Positions 47,885-56,753 of a DNA stretch of 64,000 bases are shown in pieces. The stretch comes from Branchiostoma floridae. Lineage: Eukaryota > Chordata > Leptocardii > Amphioxiformes > Branchiostomatidae. The first letter of the stretch is position 1. Each line of letters begins with the position of its first letter. The translations under genes were made by a program, and so were the position numbers. The DNA is taken from the NCBI RefSeq assembly GCF_000003815.2, contig NC_049984.1, positions 25,493,330-25,557,329 of the forward strand, given 5' to 3'. Under the pieces are notes generated by a model. It searched no databases and had not been told where the DNA came from. It was given only the letters and a program-made list of their open reading frames with translations.

Positions 47885-49216
47885 ATGACTCACATTCACC
47901 CCCTGTCGTGTTCCTGCACCAAATCAGAATTGGATCTGTTTGAAGTACCACCAACCCAGACGAGCATAGTGAGTGGTAGATGGGTAGAGTATCATCCGGT
48001 AGCCAGTCTTGCTGAGTCTTCTCCGATAGAATTTGACATTCCTGGAGCAGGGGATGAATTTACGGACCTTTCCCAGACGAAATTGTACGTGAAGGCCAAG
48101 ATCGTTCTCCCTAACGGTAATGACCTGCCGAACGACGCCAAGGTAGGCCCAGTAAACCTGTGGCTTCAATCGCTCTTCTCACAAGTCACGGTTACGGTCG
48201 CTGGCAAGGACATAACGGATTCCACTAATTGCTACCCATATCGTGCTTACCTGGAGACGCTGTTGAACTATGGTTCTGAAGCAAAGCAAACACAGCTGAC
48301 CTCTGAACTTTTCTATCAAGACACGCCTGGACGACTCCATTTGGTCGACCCGTACCCAACAGATGAAGGCGCAGTAGCAAACGAAGGATTGGTGAAGCGT
48401 GCCAACCTGACCCGTAACAGTCACGAAGTGGACCTCATAGGACCGCTACACGTCGATCTGTTCCATCAAGACCGCTATTTGCTCAGCAAAGTCGACGTTA
48501 AAATCAAGCTGCATCGATCGAAACATCAATTCTGTCTGATGTCACCAGGAGATCAGTTCAAAGTTGTCATCAGTGAGGCTGCCGTCTTTCTGAGAAAAGT
48601 CAACCTGTTACCCACCTATCAGCTGTCCATCGAAAGTCAACTCAACAAGCAGACGGTCAAGTATCCTCTTAGGAGGGTTCAATTAAAACCGTTCACAATT
48701 CCGCGTGGTAACCATTCAGTGTCGAGCGACAATCTGTTCCTGGGACAGGTCCCCAAACGCGTGGCGATTGCTCTGGTGGACAACGCAGCCTTCCAGGGGT
48801 CTTTTGGTACCAACCCCTTCAACTTCCAGCACTTTAACTTGAACTACATCAGTCTCTGTGTCAATGGGCAGGAGGTGCCTCACAAAGCGCTGTCACCCAA
48901 CTTTGCCGAGGGACAGTACATCAGATCCTACATGAACTTGTTCGGACCAACAGGCAAACAAGGACAAGACTGTGGGAACCAGATCGCGAGAAGTGACTAT
49001 AGCCAGGGCTTCACGGTGTGGTGCTATGACCTCAGTCCTGACCTCTGCGGCCTCGGTGGGGATCATTTTAACATAATCAGACAGGGAAACCTTCGCCTGG
49101 AGCTGCACTTTGCACAGGCTTTGGATCAGACAGTGGTGGCGGTGGTCCTCGCTGAATTCGACAATCTCCTGGAGATTGACAGGCAGAGAAACGTCAGCTT
49201 TGACTACAGCAACTAG
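47885..49216 (+). CDS. MCP: Double-jelly-roll major capsid protein, F54H12.2-like (left copy)
   Basis: 443 aa from the ATG at 47885. The frame is open further upstream from a GTG, but that overlaps the preceding gene. The N-terminus has SCTKSELDLFEVPPTQTSI and WVEYHPVASL, the signature of the F54H12.2-like family. This is the hexon-like major capsid of Polintons and adintoviruses, which builds trimers of double jelly rolls. No stops or frameshifts were seen. Residue 337 (in KALSP) is Ser here and Thr in the right copy, the only coding difference noticed between arms. The protease gene starts 2 bp after the stop. Confidence 0.93.
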   Translation: MTHIHPLSCSCTKSELDLFEVPPTQTSIVSGRWVEYHPVASLAESSPIEFDIPGAGDEFTDLSQTKLYVKAKIVLPNGNDLPNDAKVGPVNLWLQSLFSQVTVTVAGKDITDSTNCYPYRAYLETLLNYGSEAKQTQLTSELFYQDTPGRLHLVDPYPTDEGAVANEGLVKRANLTRNSHEVDLIGPLHVDLFHQDRYLLSKVDVKIKLHRSKHQFCLMSPGDQFKVVISEAAVFLRKVNLLPTYQLSIESQLNKQTVKYPLRRVQLKPFTIPRGNHSVSSDNLFLGQVPKRVAIALVDNAAFQGSFGTNPFNFQHFNLNYISLCVNGQEVPHKALSPNFAEGQYIRSYMNLFGPTGKQGQDCGNQIARSDYSQGFTVWCYDLSPDLCGLGGDHFNIIRQGNLRLELHFAQALDQTVVAVVLAEFDNLLEIDRQRNVSFDYSN

Positions 49217-49218
49217 AG

Positions 49219-49755
49219 ATGGACACCAAGCAGATCTACGCCGTCTTACGGAGCGACAAGAACACAGCACCTCACCTCCGTGGAGTCTTTGCTTCAGATC
49301 GGCTTCCGAGGCGTGTACCGGTCTACCCAAGCGCTTACGTCGTGAATACGGACCCTAGTAATAAACCCGGCCAGCATTGGCTGGCCATCTATTTCGACGG
49401 GGAAGGGCGAGGCGAATTCTTTGACTCTTATGGACGTTCACCAAGTGTGTATCCTTCCCCTATACTAAGGTTTTTGCGCAGAAATACACGCCTGCCATGG
49501 ATTCACAACGAGCGCCAGATACAGGCTAGACTGTCGACAACTTGTGGTCATCATTGTCTTTTCTATCTCTTACACAGATGTCGAAATATTCCAATGAGTA
49601 ACATAATCGACATGTTTAGCAGTAACTTAGACCTGAACGATGTATCCGTAGCACAGTTTATAGAGCATCATTTTGATATAGATGTTCCTGTGGTCGACAT
49701 TGATCTAGTCATGCGACAGATAGCTAGAACCTTAGAAGACTTTGATCGAACTTGA
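49219..49755 (+). CDS. PRO: Adenain-like maturation cysteine protease (left copy)
   Basis: 178 aa, close to adenain in length. The expected catalytic set is visible: His53 (GQHWLAIYFD), acidic Asp69 (GEFFDSYG), Gln102 for the oxyanion hole and nucleophile Cys109 (STTCGHHC), with the Gln-Cys spacing of 7 seen in adenoviral proteases. It would cleave capsid and core precursors during virion maturation. It follows the capsid gene with a 2-bp gap. An AATAAA lies at 49839-49844. Confidence 0.93.
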   Translation: MDTKQIYAVLRSDKNTAPHLRGVFASDRLPRRVPVYPSAYVVNTDPSNKPGQHWLAIYFDGEGRGEFFDSYGRSPSVYPSPILRFLRRNTRLPWIHNERQIQARLSTTCGHHCLFYLLHRCRNIPMSNIIDMFSSNLDLNDVSVAQFIEHHFDIDVPVVDIDLVMRQIARTLEDFDRT

Positions 49756-49838
49756 GATGGATGTTTACGACTAACTTATGCATGGTTAATCATATAACTT
49801 TAGAACGATTGTAGTATTAACTTAAGAAAGTTGTGACG

Positions 49839-49844
49839 AATAAA
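49839..49844 (+). terminator. Poly(A) signal of left late transcript
   Basis: AATAAA 84 bp after the protease stop. Mirror signal for the right arm at 51640-51645. Confidence 0.7.
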
Positions 49845-49882
49845 TCTTATGAAAAATGTATAATGGTCATGGACTCTTATTC

Positions 49883-49884
<2 letters not shown>

Positions 49885-49939
<55 letters not shown>

Positions 49940-49945
49940 ATACAC
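49885..49945. repeat. (CA)n microsatellite
   Basis: About 24 CA units and a CATACA tail, just inside the left boundary of the unique centre. Confidence 0.95.
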
Positions 49946-50018
49946 AAGGAAAAAATAATAGAAAGGAAAACAGAAACCATATGTAAATCTCTACAACCGT
50001 GTCCGAATCACGGCGAAC

Positions 50019-50024
50019 TTTATT
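50019..50024 (-). terminator. Poly(A) signal of central minus-strand genes
   Basis: TTTATT on +, AATAAA on -, 17 bp after the stop of the 50041-50748 gene. Together with 49839-49844 it makes a normal convergent gene end, so this left border looks ancestral. Confidence 0.65.
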
Positions 50025-50040
50025 TATTTGTTAAAAGCTA

Positions 50041-50748
50041 TTACGACCACGACATTTCAGAGAAGCTCCGTTTGGCAGACGAAGTAGTGCTCGAACGCCC
50101 AACTTTCTGCTTCTTCCCATGGAGTCTTTGAGCGACAACACGACGTCGTCTGGGTTGAGGTGTTGGGATGACGTCTTCGTACTCTTCGTCAGCAGAAAGA
50201 TCCTCACCACGGGCAGCGCGACTCTTGTGACGTTGGATCACGGACAGCCGGGTCGGGTGCCTGATAGCGGCTTCCGGCGCATTGATGCGTGCCAGTCCCC
50301 TGGCAAAAGATTGCCAGCCGGTGGGATTGAACCCTTGCCTTCTTTGTATAGTGTCTCTAATCAAGTCGGACACATTTGAGCCTGGGACTACCTGTTTGTT
50401 GTAGAGTAACTGTCCCTGATCATTATATCCAATGATGTCACCACCTTTGTGTTTGATGACGTTGAGCATCTGTCGTGCGCGAGCTTTCATGGTCTTGGGG
50501 AAGGCTTCCAGTATGCTCTGATCTTCTTTACCACTGGATGCGAGGGTACTGGGAGATTTTTCATCCTTATTGGTGTCCGTAGTAACTGTGTTAGTGGCAG
50601 AAGTAGGTGACGCCGAGGACAACACCCTGACCGTGACTGGCTCTGTGCGACGCTTATCTCTGTACGTCAAATAACGCTGTAAGAGTTGTTGGTACAAGGT
50701 CGCTTTCTCATCATCTGGGAGATCGGGTCGTTCCATCACCGACTTCAT
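50041..50748 (-). CDS. Conserved Polinton-linked protein of unknown function
   Basis: 235 aa from the ATG at 50748. The frame stays open upstream to about 50800, so a longer or spliced N-terminus is possible. The centre has GYNDQGQLLYNKQVVPGSNV followed by DLIRDTIQRRQGFNPTGWQ, a block I recall from a widespread metazoan Polinton family. Both the middle and the tail are rich in basic and Ser/Thr residues (PRRRRVVAQRLHGKK), so nuclear or DNA-bound location is plausible. The function is not known. It is present once only, in the unique centre, and converges on the left arm's protease gene. Confidence 0.65.
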   Translation of the reverse strand: MKSVMERPDLPDDEKATLYQQLLQRYLTYRDKRRTEPVTVRVLSSASPTSATNTVTTDTNKDEKSPSTLASSGKEDQSILEAFPKTMKARARQMLNVIKHKGGDIIGYNDQGQLLYNKQVVPGSNVSDLIRDTIQRRQGFNPTGWQSFARGLARINAPEAAIRHPTRLSVIQRHKSRAARGEDLSADEEYEDVIPTPQPRRRRVVAQRLHGKKQKVGRSSTTSSAKRSFSEMSWS

Positions 50749-50880
50749 CTCCTCGTCCAAGGTAACGGCGGTCTTGACCAGGGGAGACGTCTGTTCTTGT
50801 TGTTAAGCCTGAATCGTTGATAGTAATTCTTGTGGCACGAGTGCCATCTTTCTGCTGTGTTCCATGACGACAGAGCTGCG

Positions 50881-51216
50881 TTACTTCCGTCCACCTCCAA
50901 ATAAGGAACTAATTGCAGAAATAATAGGACTGAGTAGAAGAGACAGGAACCCACCCTTCTGGATCAACGTCTGTCTTTTCTTGGTCAGGGGAACCTTCTT
51001 ATCGCCAAGCTGGCGCAGAGTAGCTTTGTGCCGAGCCAGGCCTTTCTTCTGGGTCGGTGTGAGACGAACGTTGCCCTTCAAGACGTTGTGTGTACAGTCA
51101 CAAATCGATTTCAAGAGATCGTTAGGGGCAGACGATAGAATGGCCTTTCGCAATTTGGGGTTGGCCTTGCTCAACACCCTGAGACAGTCAGCGTTGCGGT
51201 GTAACCTCTTCGACAT
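50881..51216 (-). CDS. Small basic protein with hydrophobic Gly-rich C-terminus (Polinton family)
   Basis: 111 aa from the ATG at 51216; the frame runs further upstream to a GTG that overlaps the ATPase end. It is basic throughout (RLHRNADCLRVLSKANPKLR, KKRQTLIQKGGF) and ends in a hydrophobic segment LLLSPIISAISSLFGG. Such proteins are common in Polintons and adintoviruses and recall adenoviral small core or membrane-active peptides. The exact role is not shown. It is single-copy in the unique centre. Confidence 0.65.
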   Translation of the reverse strand: MSKRLHRNADCLRVLSKANPKLRKAILSSAPNDLLKSICDCTHNVLKGNVRLTPTQKKGLARHKATLRQLGDKKVPLTKKRQTLIQKGGFLSLLLSPIISAISSLFGGGRK

Positions 51217-51260
51217 CTTCGGCAAAATGAGACCTCGGTGTGAGTGATCGGAGGGTTTTA

Positions 51261-51612
51261 TCACTTTCTCAGGTACACATGGGGTTGTGACGTCAACATG
51301 TTGGTTCTCACGCGCAGGTCCTGGGGCGTTTCGGGATGGAGGTCAAGGAAGAGATGTCCATAGGTCGTCTTATTCACGGCGTCTTCGTAACATTCGCGAA
51401 GAAATTTACTATGCCCTGGGTACATTTGTCGAGCTAACGTGGTGATCATGCTTTGATCCCTTGGCGATTTGAACAGGACGATGTAACTGGAGTTCAAAGA
51501 AATGGTTCTTAGGCCTTGGAAGAACAAATTCTGAACGAGAAAAATCACTGACAAGTCACGATGACGGCTGGCTCGGGTAAACAATTTCGTAACTCGTTGA
51601 TCCGTGTCCTTG
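51261..51612 (-). pseudogene. ATPase: Packaging ATPase (FtsK/HerA type), C-terminal fragment
   Basis: The frame is open from the rearrangement border at 51612 to the stop at 51261, about 116 codons with no ATG. SVIFLVQNLFFQGLRTISLN and FKSPRDQSMITTLARQMYP are the sensor/arginine-finger half of Polinton packaging ATPases, the motors that pump DNA into capsids. The Walker A and Walker B parts, which should lie just upstream, are replaced by the inverted arm beginning at 51613. The fragment cannot hydrolyse ATP on its own. It marks the only true breakpoint of the palindrome. Confidence 0.85.
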
Positions 51613-51639
51613 CATGACCATTATACATTTTTCATAAGA

Positions 51640-51645
51640 TTTATT
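51640..51645 (-). terminator. Poly(A) signal of right late transcript
   Basis: AATAAA on the minus strand, mirror of 49839-49844. Confidence 0.65.
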
Positions 51646-51728
51646 CGTCACAACTTTCTTAAGTTAATACTACAATCGTTCTAAAGTTATATGATTAACC
51701 ATGCATAAGTTAGTCGTAAACATCCATC

Positions 51729-52265
51729 TCAAGTTCGATCAAAGTCTTCTAAGGTTCTAGCTATCTGTCGCATGACTAGATCAATGTCGACCACAGGAAC
51801 ATCTATATCAAAATGATGCTCTATAAACTGTGCTACGGATACATCGTTCAGGTCTAAGTTACTGCTAAACATGTCGATTATGTTACTCATTGGAATATTT
51901 CGACATCTGTGTAAGAGATAGAAAAGACAATGATGACCACAAGTTGTCGACAGTCTAGCCTGTATCTGGCGCTCGTTGTGAATCCATGGCAGGCGTGTAT
52001 TTCTGCGCAAAAACCTTAGTATAGGGGAAGGATACACACTTGGTGAACGTCCATAAGAGTCAAAGAATTCGCCTCGCCCTTCCCCGTCGAAATAGATGGC
52101 CAGCCAATGCTGGCCGGGTTTATTACTAGGGTCCGTATTCACGACGTAAGCGCTTGGGTAGACCGGTACACGCCTCGGAAGCCGATCTGAAGCAAAGACT
52201 CCACGGAGGTGAGGTGCTGTGTTCTTGTCGCTCCGTAAGACGGCGTAGATCTGCTTGGTGTCCAT
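51729..52265 (-). CDS. PRO: Adenain-like protease (right copy)
   Basis: 178 aa, predicted protein identical to the left copy at 49219-49755, with His53, Asp69, Gln102 and Cys109 all kept. In this arm the gene runs toward the ATPase fragment in the same direction, an arrangement created by the fold-back rather than the ancestral convergent one. Its AATAAA lies before the breakpoint, so transcription can still end normally. Confidence 0.93.
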   Translation of the reverse strand: MDTKQIYAVLRSDKNTAPHLRGVFASDRLPRRVPVYPSAYVVNTDPSNKPGQHWLAIYFDGEGRGEFFDSYGRSPSVYPSPILRFLRRNTRLPWIHNERQIQARLSTTCGHHCLFYLLHRCRNIPMSNIIDMFSSNLDLNDVSVAQFIEHHFDIDVPVVDIDLVMRQIARTLEDFDRT

Positions 52266-52267
52266 CT

Positions 52268-53599
52268 CTAGTTGCTGTAGTCAAAGCTGACGTTTCTCTG
52301 CCTGTCAATCTCCAGGAGATTGTCGAATTCAGCGAGGACCACCGCCACCACTGTCTGATCCAAAGCCTGTGCAAAGTGCAGCTCCAGGCGAAGGTTTCCC
52401 TGTCTGATTATGTTAAAATGATCCCCACCGAGGCCGCAGAGGTCAGGACTGAGGTCATAGCACCACACCGTGAAGCCCTGGCTATAGTCACTTCTCGCGA
52501 TCTGGTTCCCACAGTCTTGTCCTTGTTTGCCTGTTGGTCCGAACAAGTTCATGTAGGATCTGATGTACTGTCCCTCGGCAAAGTTGGGTGTCAGCGCTTT
52601 GTGAGGCACCTCCTGCCCATTGACACAGAGACTGATGTAGTTCAAGTTAAAGTGCTGGAAGTTGAAGGGGTTGGTACCAAAAGACCCCTGGAAGGCTGCG
52701 TTGTCCACCAGAGCAATCGCCACGCGTTTGGGGACCTGTCCCAGGAACAGATTGTCGCTCGACACTGAATGGTTACCACGCGGAATTGTGAACGGTTTTA
52801 ATTGAACCCTCCTAAGAGGATACTTGACCGTCTGCTTGTTGAGTTGACTTTCGATGGACAGCTGATAGGTGGGTAACAGGTTGACTTTTCTCAGAAAGAC
52901 GGCAGCCTCACTGATGACAACTTTGAACTGATCTCCTGGTGACATCAGACAGAATTGATGTTTCGATCGATGCAGCTTGATTTTAACGTCGACTTTGCTG
53001 AGCAAATAGCGGTCTTGATGGAACAGATCGACGTGTAGCGGTCCTATGAGGTCCACTTCGTGACTGTTACGGGTCAGGTTGGCACGCTTCACCAATCCTT
53101 CGTTTGCTACTGCGCCTTCATCTGTTGGGTACGGGTCGACCAAATGGAGTCGTCCAGGCGTGTCTTGATAGAAAAGTTCAGAGGTCAGCTGTGTTTGCTT
53201 TGCTTCAGAACCATAGTTCAACAGCGTCTCCAGGTAAGCACGATATGGGTAGCAATTAGTGGAATCCGTTATGTCCTTGCCAGCGACCGTAACCGTGACT
53301 TGTGAGAAGAGCGATTGAAGCCACAGGTTTACTGGGCCTACCTTGGCGTCGTTCGGCAGGTCATTACCGTTAGGGAGAACGATCTTGGCCTTCACGTACA
53401 ATTTCGTCTGGGAAAGGTCCGTAAATTCATCCCCTGCTCCAGGAATGTCAAATTCTATCGGAGAAGACTCAGCAAGACTGGCTACCGGATGATACTCTAC
53501 CCATCTACCACTCACTATGCTCGTCTGGGTTGGTGGTACTTCAAACAGATCCAATTCTGATTTGGTGCAGGAACACGACAGGGGGTGAATGTGAGTCAT
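52268..53599 (-). CDS. MCP: Major capsid protein, F54H12.2-like (right copy)
   Basis: 443 aa from the ATG at 53599, identical to the left copy except Thr instead of Ser in KAL(S/T)P. It is the double-jelly-roll capsid subunit. Retention of an intact second copy points to either very recent duplication or ongoing conversion between arms. Confidence 0.93.
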   Translation of the reverse strand: MTHIHPLSCSCTKSELDLFEVPPTQTSIVSGRWVEYHPVASLAESSPIEFDIPGAGDEFTDLSQTKLYVKAKIVLPNGNDLPNDAKVGPVNLWLQSLFSQVTVTVAGKDITDSTNCYPYRAYLETLLNYGSEAKQTQLTSELFYQDTPGRLHLVDPYPTDEGAVANEGLVKRANLTRNSHEVDLIGPLHVDLFHQDRYLLSKVDVKIKLHRSKHQFCLMSPGDQFKVVISEAAVFLRKVNLLPTYQLSIESQLNKQTVKYPLRRVQLKPFTIPRGNHSVSSDNLFLGQVPKRVAIALVDNAAFQGSFGTNPFNFQHFNLNYISLCVNGQEVPHKALTPNFAEGQYIRSYMNLFGPTGKQGQDCGNQIARSDYSQGFTVWCYDLSPDLCGLGGDHFNIIRQGNLRLELHFAQALDQTVVAVVLAEFDNLLEIDRQRNVSFDYSN

Positions 53600-53615
53600 G
53601 TCGTTTATATCGTGA

Positions 53616-54035
53616 CTAGCCGAAGATATCAGGAGAGGTACGTCCGCGCCGTGCAGTGGCTCTCTTTCGACTGACTGCACCAGGTCGTGTTCCACGTTTT
53701 AATGGCTTCTTTCCTCTACCTGCTCCCCGTCTATTGTTCTGCCCCACCGGTGCAGGCGGTGCACGCACTCTGGCTCTTTTCTGCCCAGACATCAGACGCT
53801 GTCCAAACTCACCAGCTCTCCGTTTGACAGCGCTTTTTACCCCTTGACCATGTAAGACGTCTTGAGCTAAATCTATACCGCTTCGTAGAGCCTGTCTTCC
53901 CACACTTTTGGCCCCGCGTTTAAGTAGAGGTACGGCAGATCTAAGTAAACCGCGAAAAATTCCTCCCAACCCGTACCCCCGCTGCATAGACCGTCCGTAA
54001 TACACCGGCAACTGTCCTCCTCTCTGTCCAGTCAT
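53616..54035 (-). CDS. Basic core/minor virion protein (right copy)
   Basis: 139 aa, identical to 47449-47868: an amphipathic N-terminal part and an Arg/Lys/Gly-rich tail. The same tight spacing to the capsid and penton genes is kept. Confidence 0.7.
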   Translation of the reverse strand: MTGQRGGQLPVYYGRSMQRGYGLGGIFRGLLRSAVPLLKRGAKSVGRQALRSGIDLAQDVLHGQGVKSAVKRRAGEFGQRLMSGQKRARVRAPPAPVGQNNRRGAGRGKKPLKRGTRPGAVSRKRATARRGRTSPDIFG

Positions 54036-54042
54036 CTTGTAT

Positions 54043-54846
54043 CTAGGAAAAGTATGAAGACCGCCTCTGTCTGAAGTGAAGTGTTACGATCACTCGTCCT
54101 TGCACAAATGGCACGGGTTCGCCGAGGTCATTCCTTATATCGATTTCAATCGTTTCGAATCGTTTCCTGGCCAGGGGTATGTAGTGCGGCGTCAGGATAG
54201 GGTGATCAACGATGTCTCCGTCTTGTCCCTCGATCTTGATAATTCTCAACAGGGGAACTTTCAGACCACCCACAAGACGATGCTGTGCGACATCCCCGTA
54301 CACGTACAAGGAATGAAAGCCCAGGTTAGGGTCGGGTGGATGCTCCGCCTGTACCCAGCTACCATATATGGCATCCTTCGCTCCCCATCCCAGTTTTTCA
54401 GCCAATGCTCCCGTCAGATAAGTCTTTGTTGTCGTCGAATTTTGCGCCATGGGAGGCAGGACCATGGTCACTCTCTTCGTGATGCTGTCATAAGCAAACA
54501 TGTCGTGTTGCTTGAAGAGGTCTGGGTAACGTATGGAGGCGGCTTCGTTCAGGCTTCTCAAGAGATGCAAAATATCCTTGTAGTACCCCACAGAGATTTT
54601 GACGATCTCGTATTCCCGACCACCTCCTTTGTCTTTTTCGTCCACCATGTAATATACTAACGTATTCTCGTCTTCCCTAACGTTCAGCCAACTGTGAGGA
54701 TATTGTATCTCCACGAGACCAACCTCCCACTCTCCTGTAAGTTCTATTGGATGAGCCAGTTTAGTCCTGTAGTTGGTGACCGTGTTATCCGAAAAGACAT
54801 CCACACTTCCATCGCTAGGGAGAGTGATGTAAAATGAATTGGCCAT
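54043..54846 (-). CDS. Putative penton-like minor capsid protein (right copy)
   Basis: 267 aa, identical to 46638-47441. See that entry for motif and limits; the penton role is inferred from family position. Confidence 0.75.
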   Translation of the reverse strand: MANSFYITLPSDGSVDVFSDNTVTNYRTKLAHPIELTGEWEVGLVEIQYPHSWLNVREDENTLVYYMVDEKDKGGGREYEIVKISVGYYKDILHLLRSLNEAASIRYPDLFKQHDMFAYDSITKRVTMVLPPMAQNSTTTKTYLTGALAEKLGWGAKDAIYGSWVQAEHPPDPNLGFHSLYVYGDVAQHRLVGGLKVPLLRIIKIEGQDGDIVDHPILTPHYIPLARKRFETIEIDIRNDLGEPVPFVQGRVIVTLHFRQRRSSYFS

Positions 54847-54898
54847 GGCGAGATGCGTCTATGCAATGCCAGATGTGCAGGATGTGCACCTGTATTTA

Positions 54899-56053
54899 TC
54901 ATATGGGCACCATGTCCTCTTCTCTCACCCAGCTATTAAATTTGTTTGGGTATCCTTGCCATTTCACAAGGAACTCCTTCTTTTTGCCTCGCCTTCTCGT
55001 GTCCAGGATGTCCTCTACTTGATAGATGTCGTCGTCTTTTTTCATAACTCTCTGCAACTCCTTTTCGTAAAACGTCCCCTGTAATTCCTCTCCGTCATAA
55101 TCTTTTACACGATAGACGGGTGGTTGACGTGGTATTCTTGCACAAACGGTGAAAACCTCGGTCGTCCAATTGGCTGTGTATCCCTTTTCCATTTTCATCT
55201 TTGCTTTACTAATTCGAACTACGTCTCCTACTTTAAATTTAAACGATGGTTTTTTCTTGGTTTTCTTCCACGACAGTTCACGTCCATACAACGTGCTCCA
55301 CACGAGTCGTTGATTTTCTTTGGTCACCTCTACAGGTGCCTTTTTGATACTTCTGTGTGTTGAGTGATTGTAGGCCTCCAAAAGTTCATCCAACACATCG
55401 ATATATCGATATGTGTTGTTTGCGGTGAAAAATTTCCACATTCGAGTTTTCAGAGTACGATTGAATCTTTCTACCACACTTGCTTTCGTCTCGGCATTAA
55501 ACGTTGTAAAGAATTCAATTTCTTCGTTTTTCAAGAGGGTTTGGAAGTGTCGATTTAGAAATTCTGTGCCTTGATCTGTTTGCAATCGCCACGGTTTTCT
55601 GCCATCTTTCAAAATGAATCGAAAGGCTTCAACCAATGTGACACCTTTCTTGTCCGTGAGAGGGACGGCCCAAGCAAACTTTGATAGCACGTCAATACAT
55701 GTTAGAATGTAACGATAACCATCGTTATGCTTAGCCAGTGAAGACATATCTGCAAGGTCGGCTTGCCATTGTTCGTCTATCGATTGAACTTGAACACGGT
55801 TCCTCTTAAACCGTCGACGTATCGGTTTATGTAAAGTGTAGGTGTCTTGAGAATGCAGCCAGTCCTTCACTTGTTGTCTCTTGATTCCGTGTCGTTTCAC
55901 AGCTCGATGAAGTTTGTCAACACTTCCAAATCCTGCTGGATTCCTGGGATCATAGTAGATGTCACGGAAGATGCTATCAATGGGTTTTCGGTCGTTGATG
56001 TCGCTGCGTCTTTTTGTTTTGCTAAACCTTTCTTTACCCTTGGTGGAAACCAT
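54899..56053 (-). CDS. INT: Chromodomain integrase (right copy)
   Basis: 384 aa, identical to the left integrase: D99, D160, E195 and the C-terminal chromodomain are all present. Two intact integrase genes in one element is unusual, and either could act in trans on related elements. Confidence 0.96.
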   Translation of the reverse strand: MVSTKGKERFSKTKRRSDINDRKPIDSIFRDIYYDPRNPAGFGSVDKLHRAVKRHGIKRQQVKDWLHSQDTYTLHKPIRRRFKRNRVQVQSIDEQWQADLADMSSLAKHNDGYRYILTCIDVLSKFAWAVPLTDKKGVTLVEAFRFILKDGRKPWRLQTDQGTEFLNRHFQTLLKNEEIEFFTTFNAETKASVVERFNRTLKTRMWKFFTANNTYRYIDVLDELLEAYNHSTHRSIKKAPVEVTKENQRLVWSTLYGRELSWKKTKKKPSFKFKVGDVVRISKAKMKMEKGYTANWTTEVFTVCARIPRQPPVYRVKDYDGEELQGTFYEKELQRVMKKDDDIYQVEDILDTRRRGKKKEFLVKWQGYPNKFNSWVREEDMVPI

Positions 56054-56201
56054 CCCAGTCCCTCAAAGAAGACAAAGAGTCGTCCCCCAACACACATGCA
56101 GGCACAGTGAATTCGTTCCACTGCCCTGCACAGGACTTCCCTCAGTGGATAGACGTTTGACAGACACCCCATGAGTAATGCGTCTCGTAGCAGTGTCACT
56201 T

Positions 56202-56507
56202 TCAAACTGTCGATTCGCGAGGTGTAGTGGTGCCTTTTATACGCGAACGTTCGAGTCTCTTGATGACGTCAGCGCTCATCTCATAACATTTCTGACAAAG
56301 GCAGTGAACAAACCAACTAGGTAGTCGCCGTCTACACCAAAGACACTGCTCTCCATTTGCAGCACAAAGGTAGTCAGGTTTTAGACATAGCGTACAGCGT
56401 TCACATTTTTCAATGTGTAAAGGACACAGCACTCGGCATTGTGTGATGCACCTGTTACAATACCTTACTACGCAAGAGCAAGACTCCACGACCTTCTTAC
56501 TCGCCAT
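56202..56507 (-). CDS. Cys-rich zinc-binding-like protein (right copy)
   Basis: 101 aa, identical to 44977-45282 and preceded by its own TATAAAAG at 56547-56554 on the minus strand. Function unknown. Confidence 0.7.
   Translation of the reverse strand: MASKKVVESCSCVVRYCNRCITQCRVLCPLHIEKCERCTLCLKPDYLCAANGEQCLWCRRRLPSWFVHCLCQKCYEMSADVIKRLERSRIKGTTTPRESTV
56234..56241 (-). promoter_or_regulatory. TATA box of integrase transcript (right)
   Basis: TATAAAAG on the minus strand, mirror of 45243-45250. Confidence 0.6.
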
Positions 56508-56546
56508 GGTTATCAAACTAACTTAGCTATCCGTTACCAACACACT

Positions 56547-56554
56547 CTTTTATA
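56547..56554 (-). promoter_or_regulatory. TATA box of Cys-rich gene (right)
   Basis: TATAAAAG on the minus strand, mirror of 44930-44937. Confidence 0.65.
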
Positions 56555-56753
56555 CTCATTTATACATTATACTAATCATTCGTCAAAGTCATTGTACCCA
56601 TTCATCCTCATCCTCATCCTCATCATTCTAAAGACTGATACAGACACATTTTCAATCCCTTTCTCTCCTGTGTACATATCACAGGCAACTTTATTGATGA
56701 CATCACCTCCTGTGTTTATGTCACAGGTAACATCTACTTTGAGACAGGTTTAC

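Larger units (their letters stand above)
44196..49871 (+). repeat. Left arm of the 5,676-bp inverted duplication
   Basis: Aligns base for base with the reverse complement of 51613-57288, with left plus right position always 101484 at every gene border and no indel. One substitution was noticed in coding sequence (48893 T; partner 52591 encodes A on the sense strand). Confidence 0.95.

Noticed and set aside
50745-50954. Small frame between the two central genes
   Set aside because: Runs over the start region of the 235-aa gene and has no family match.
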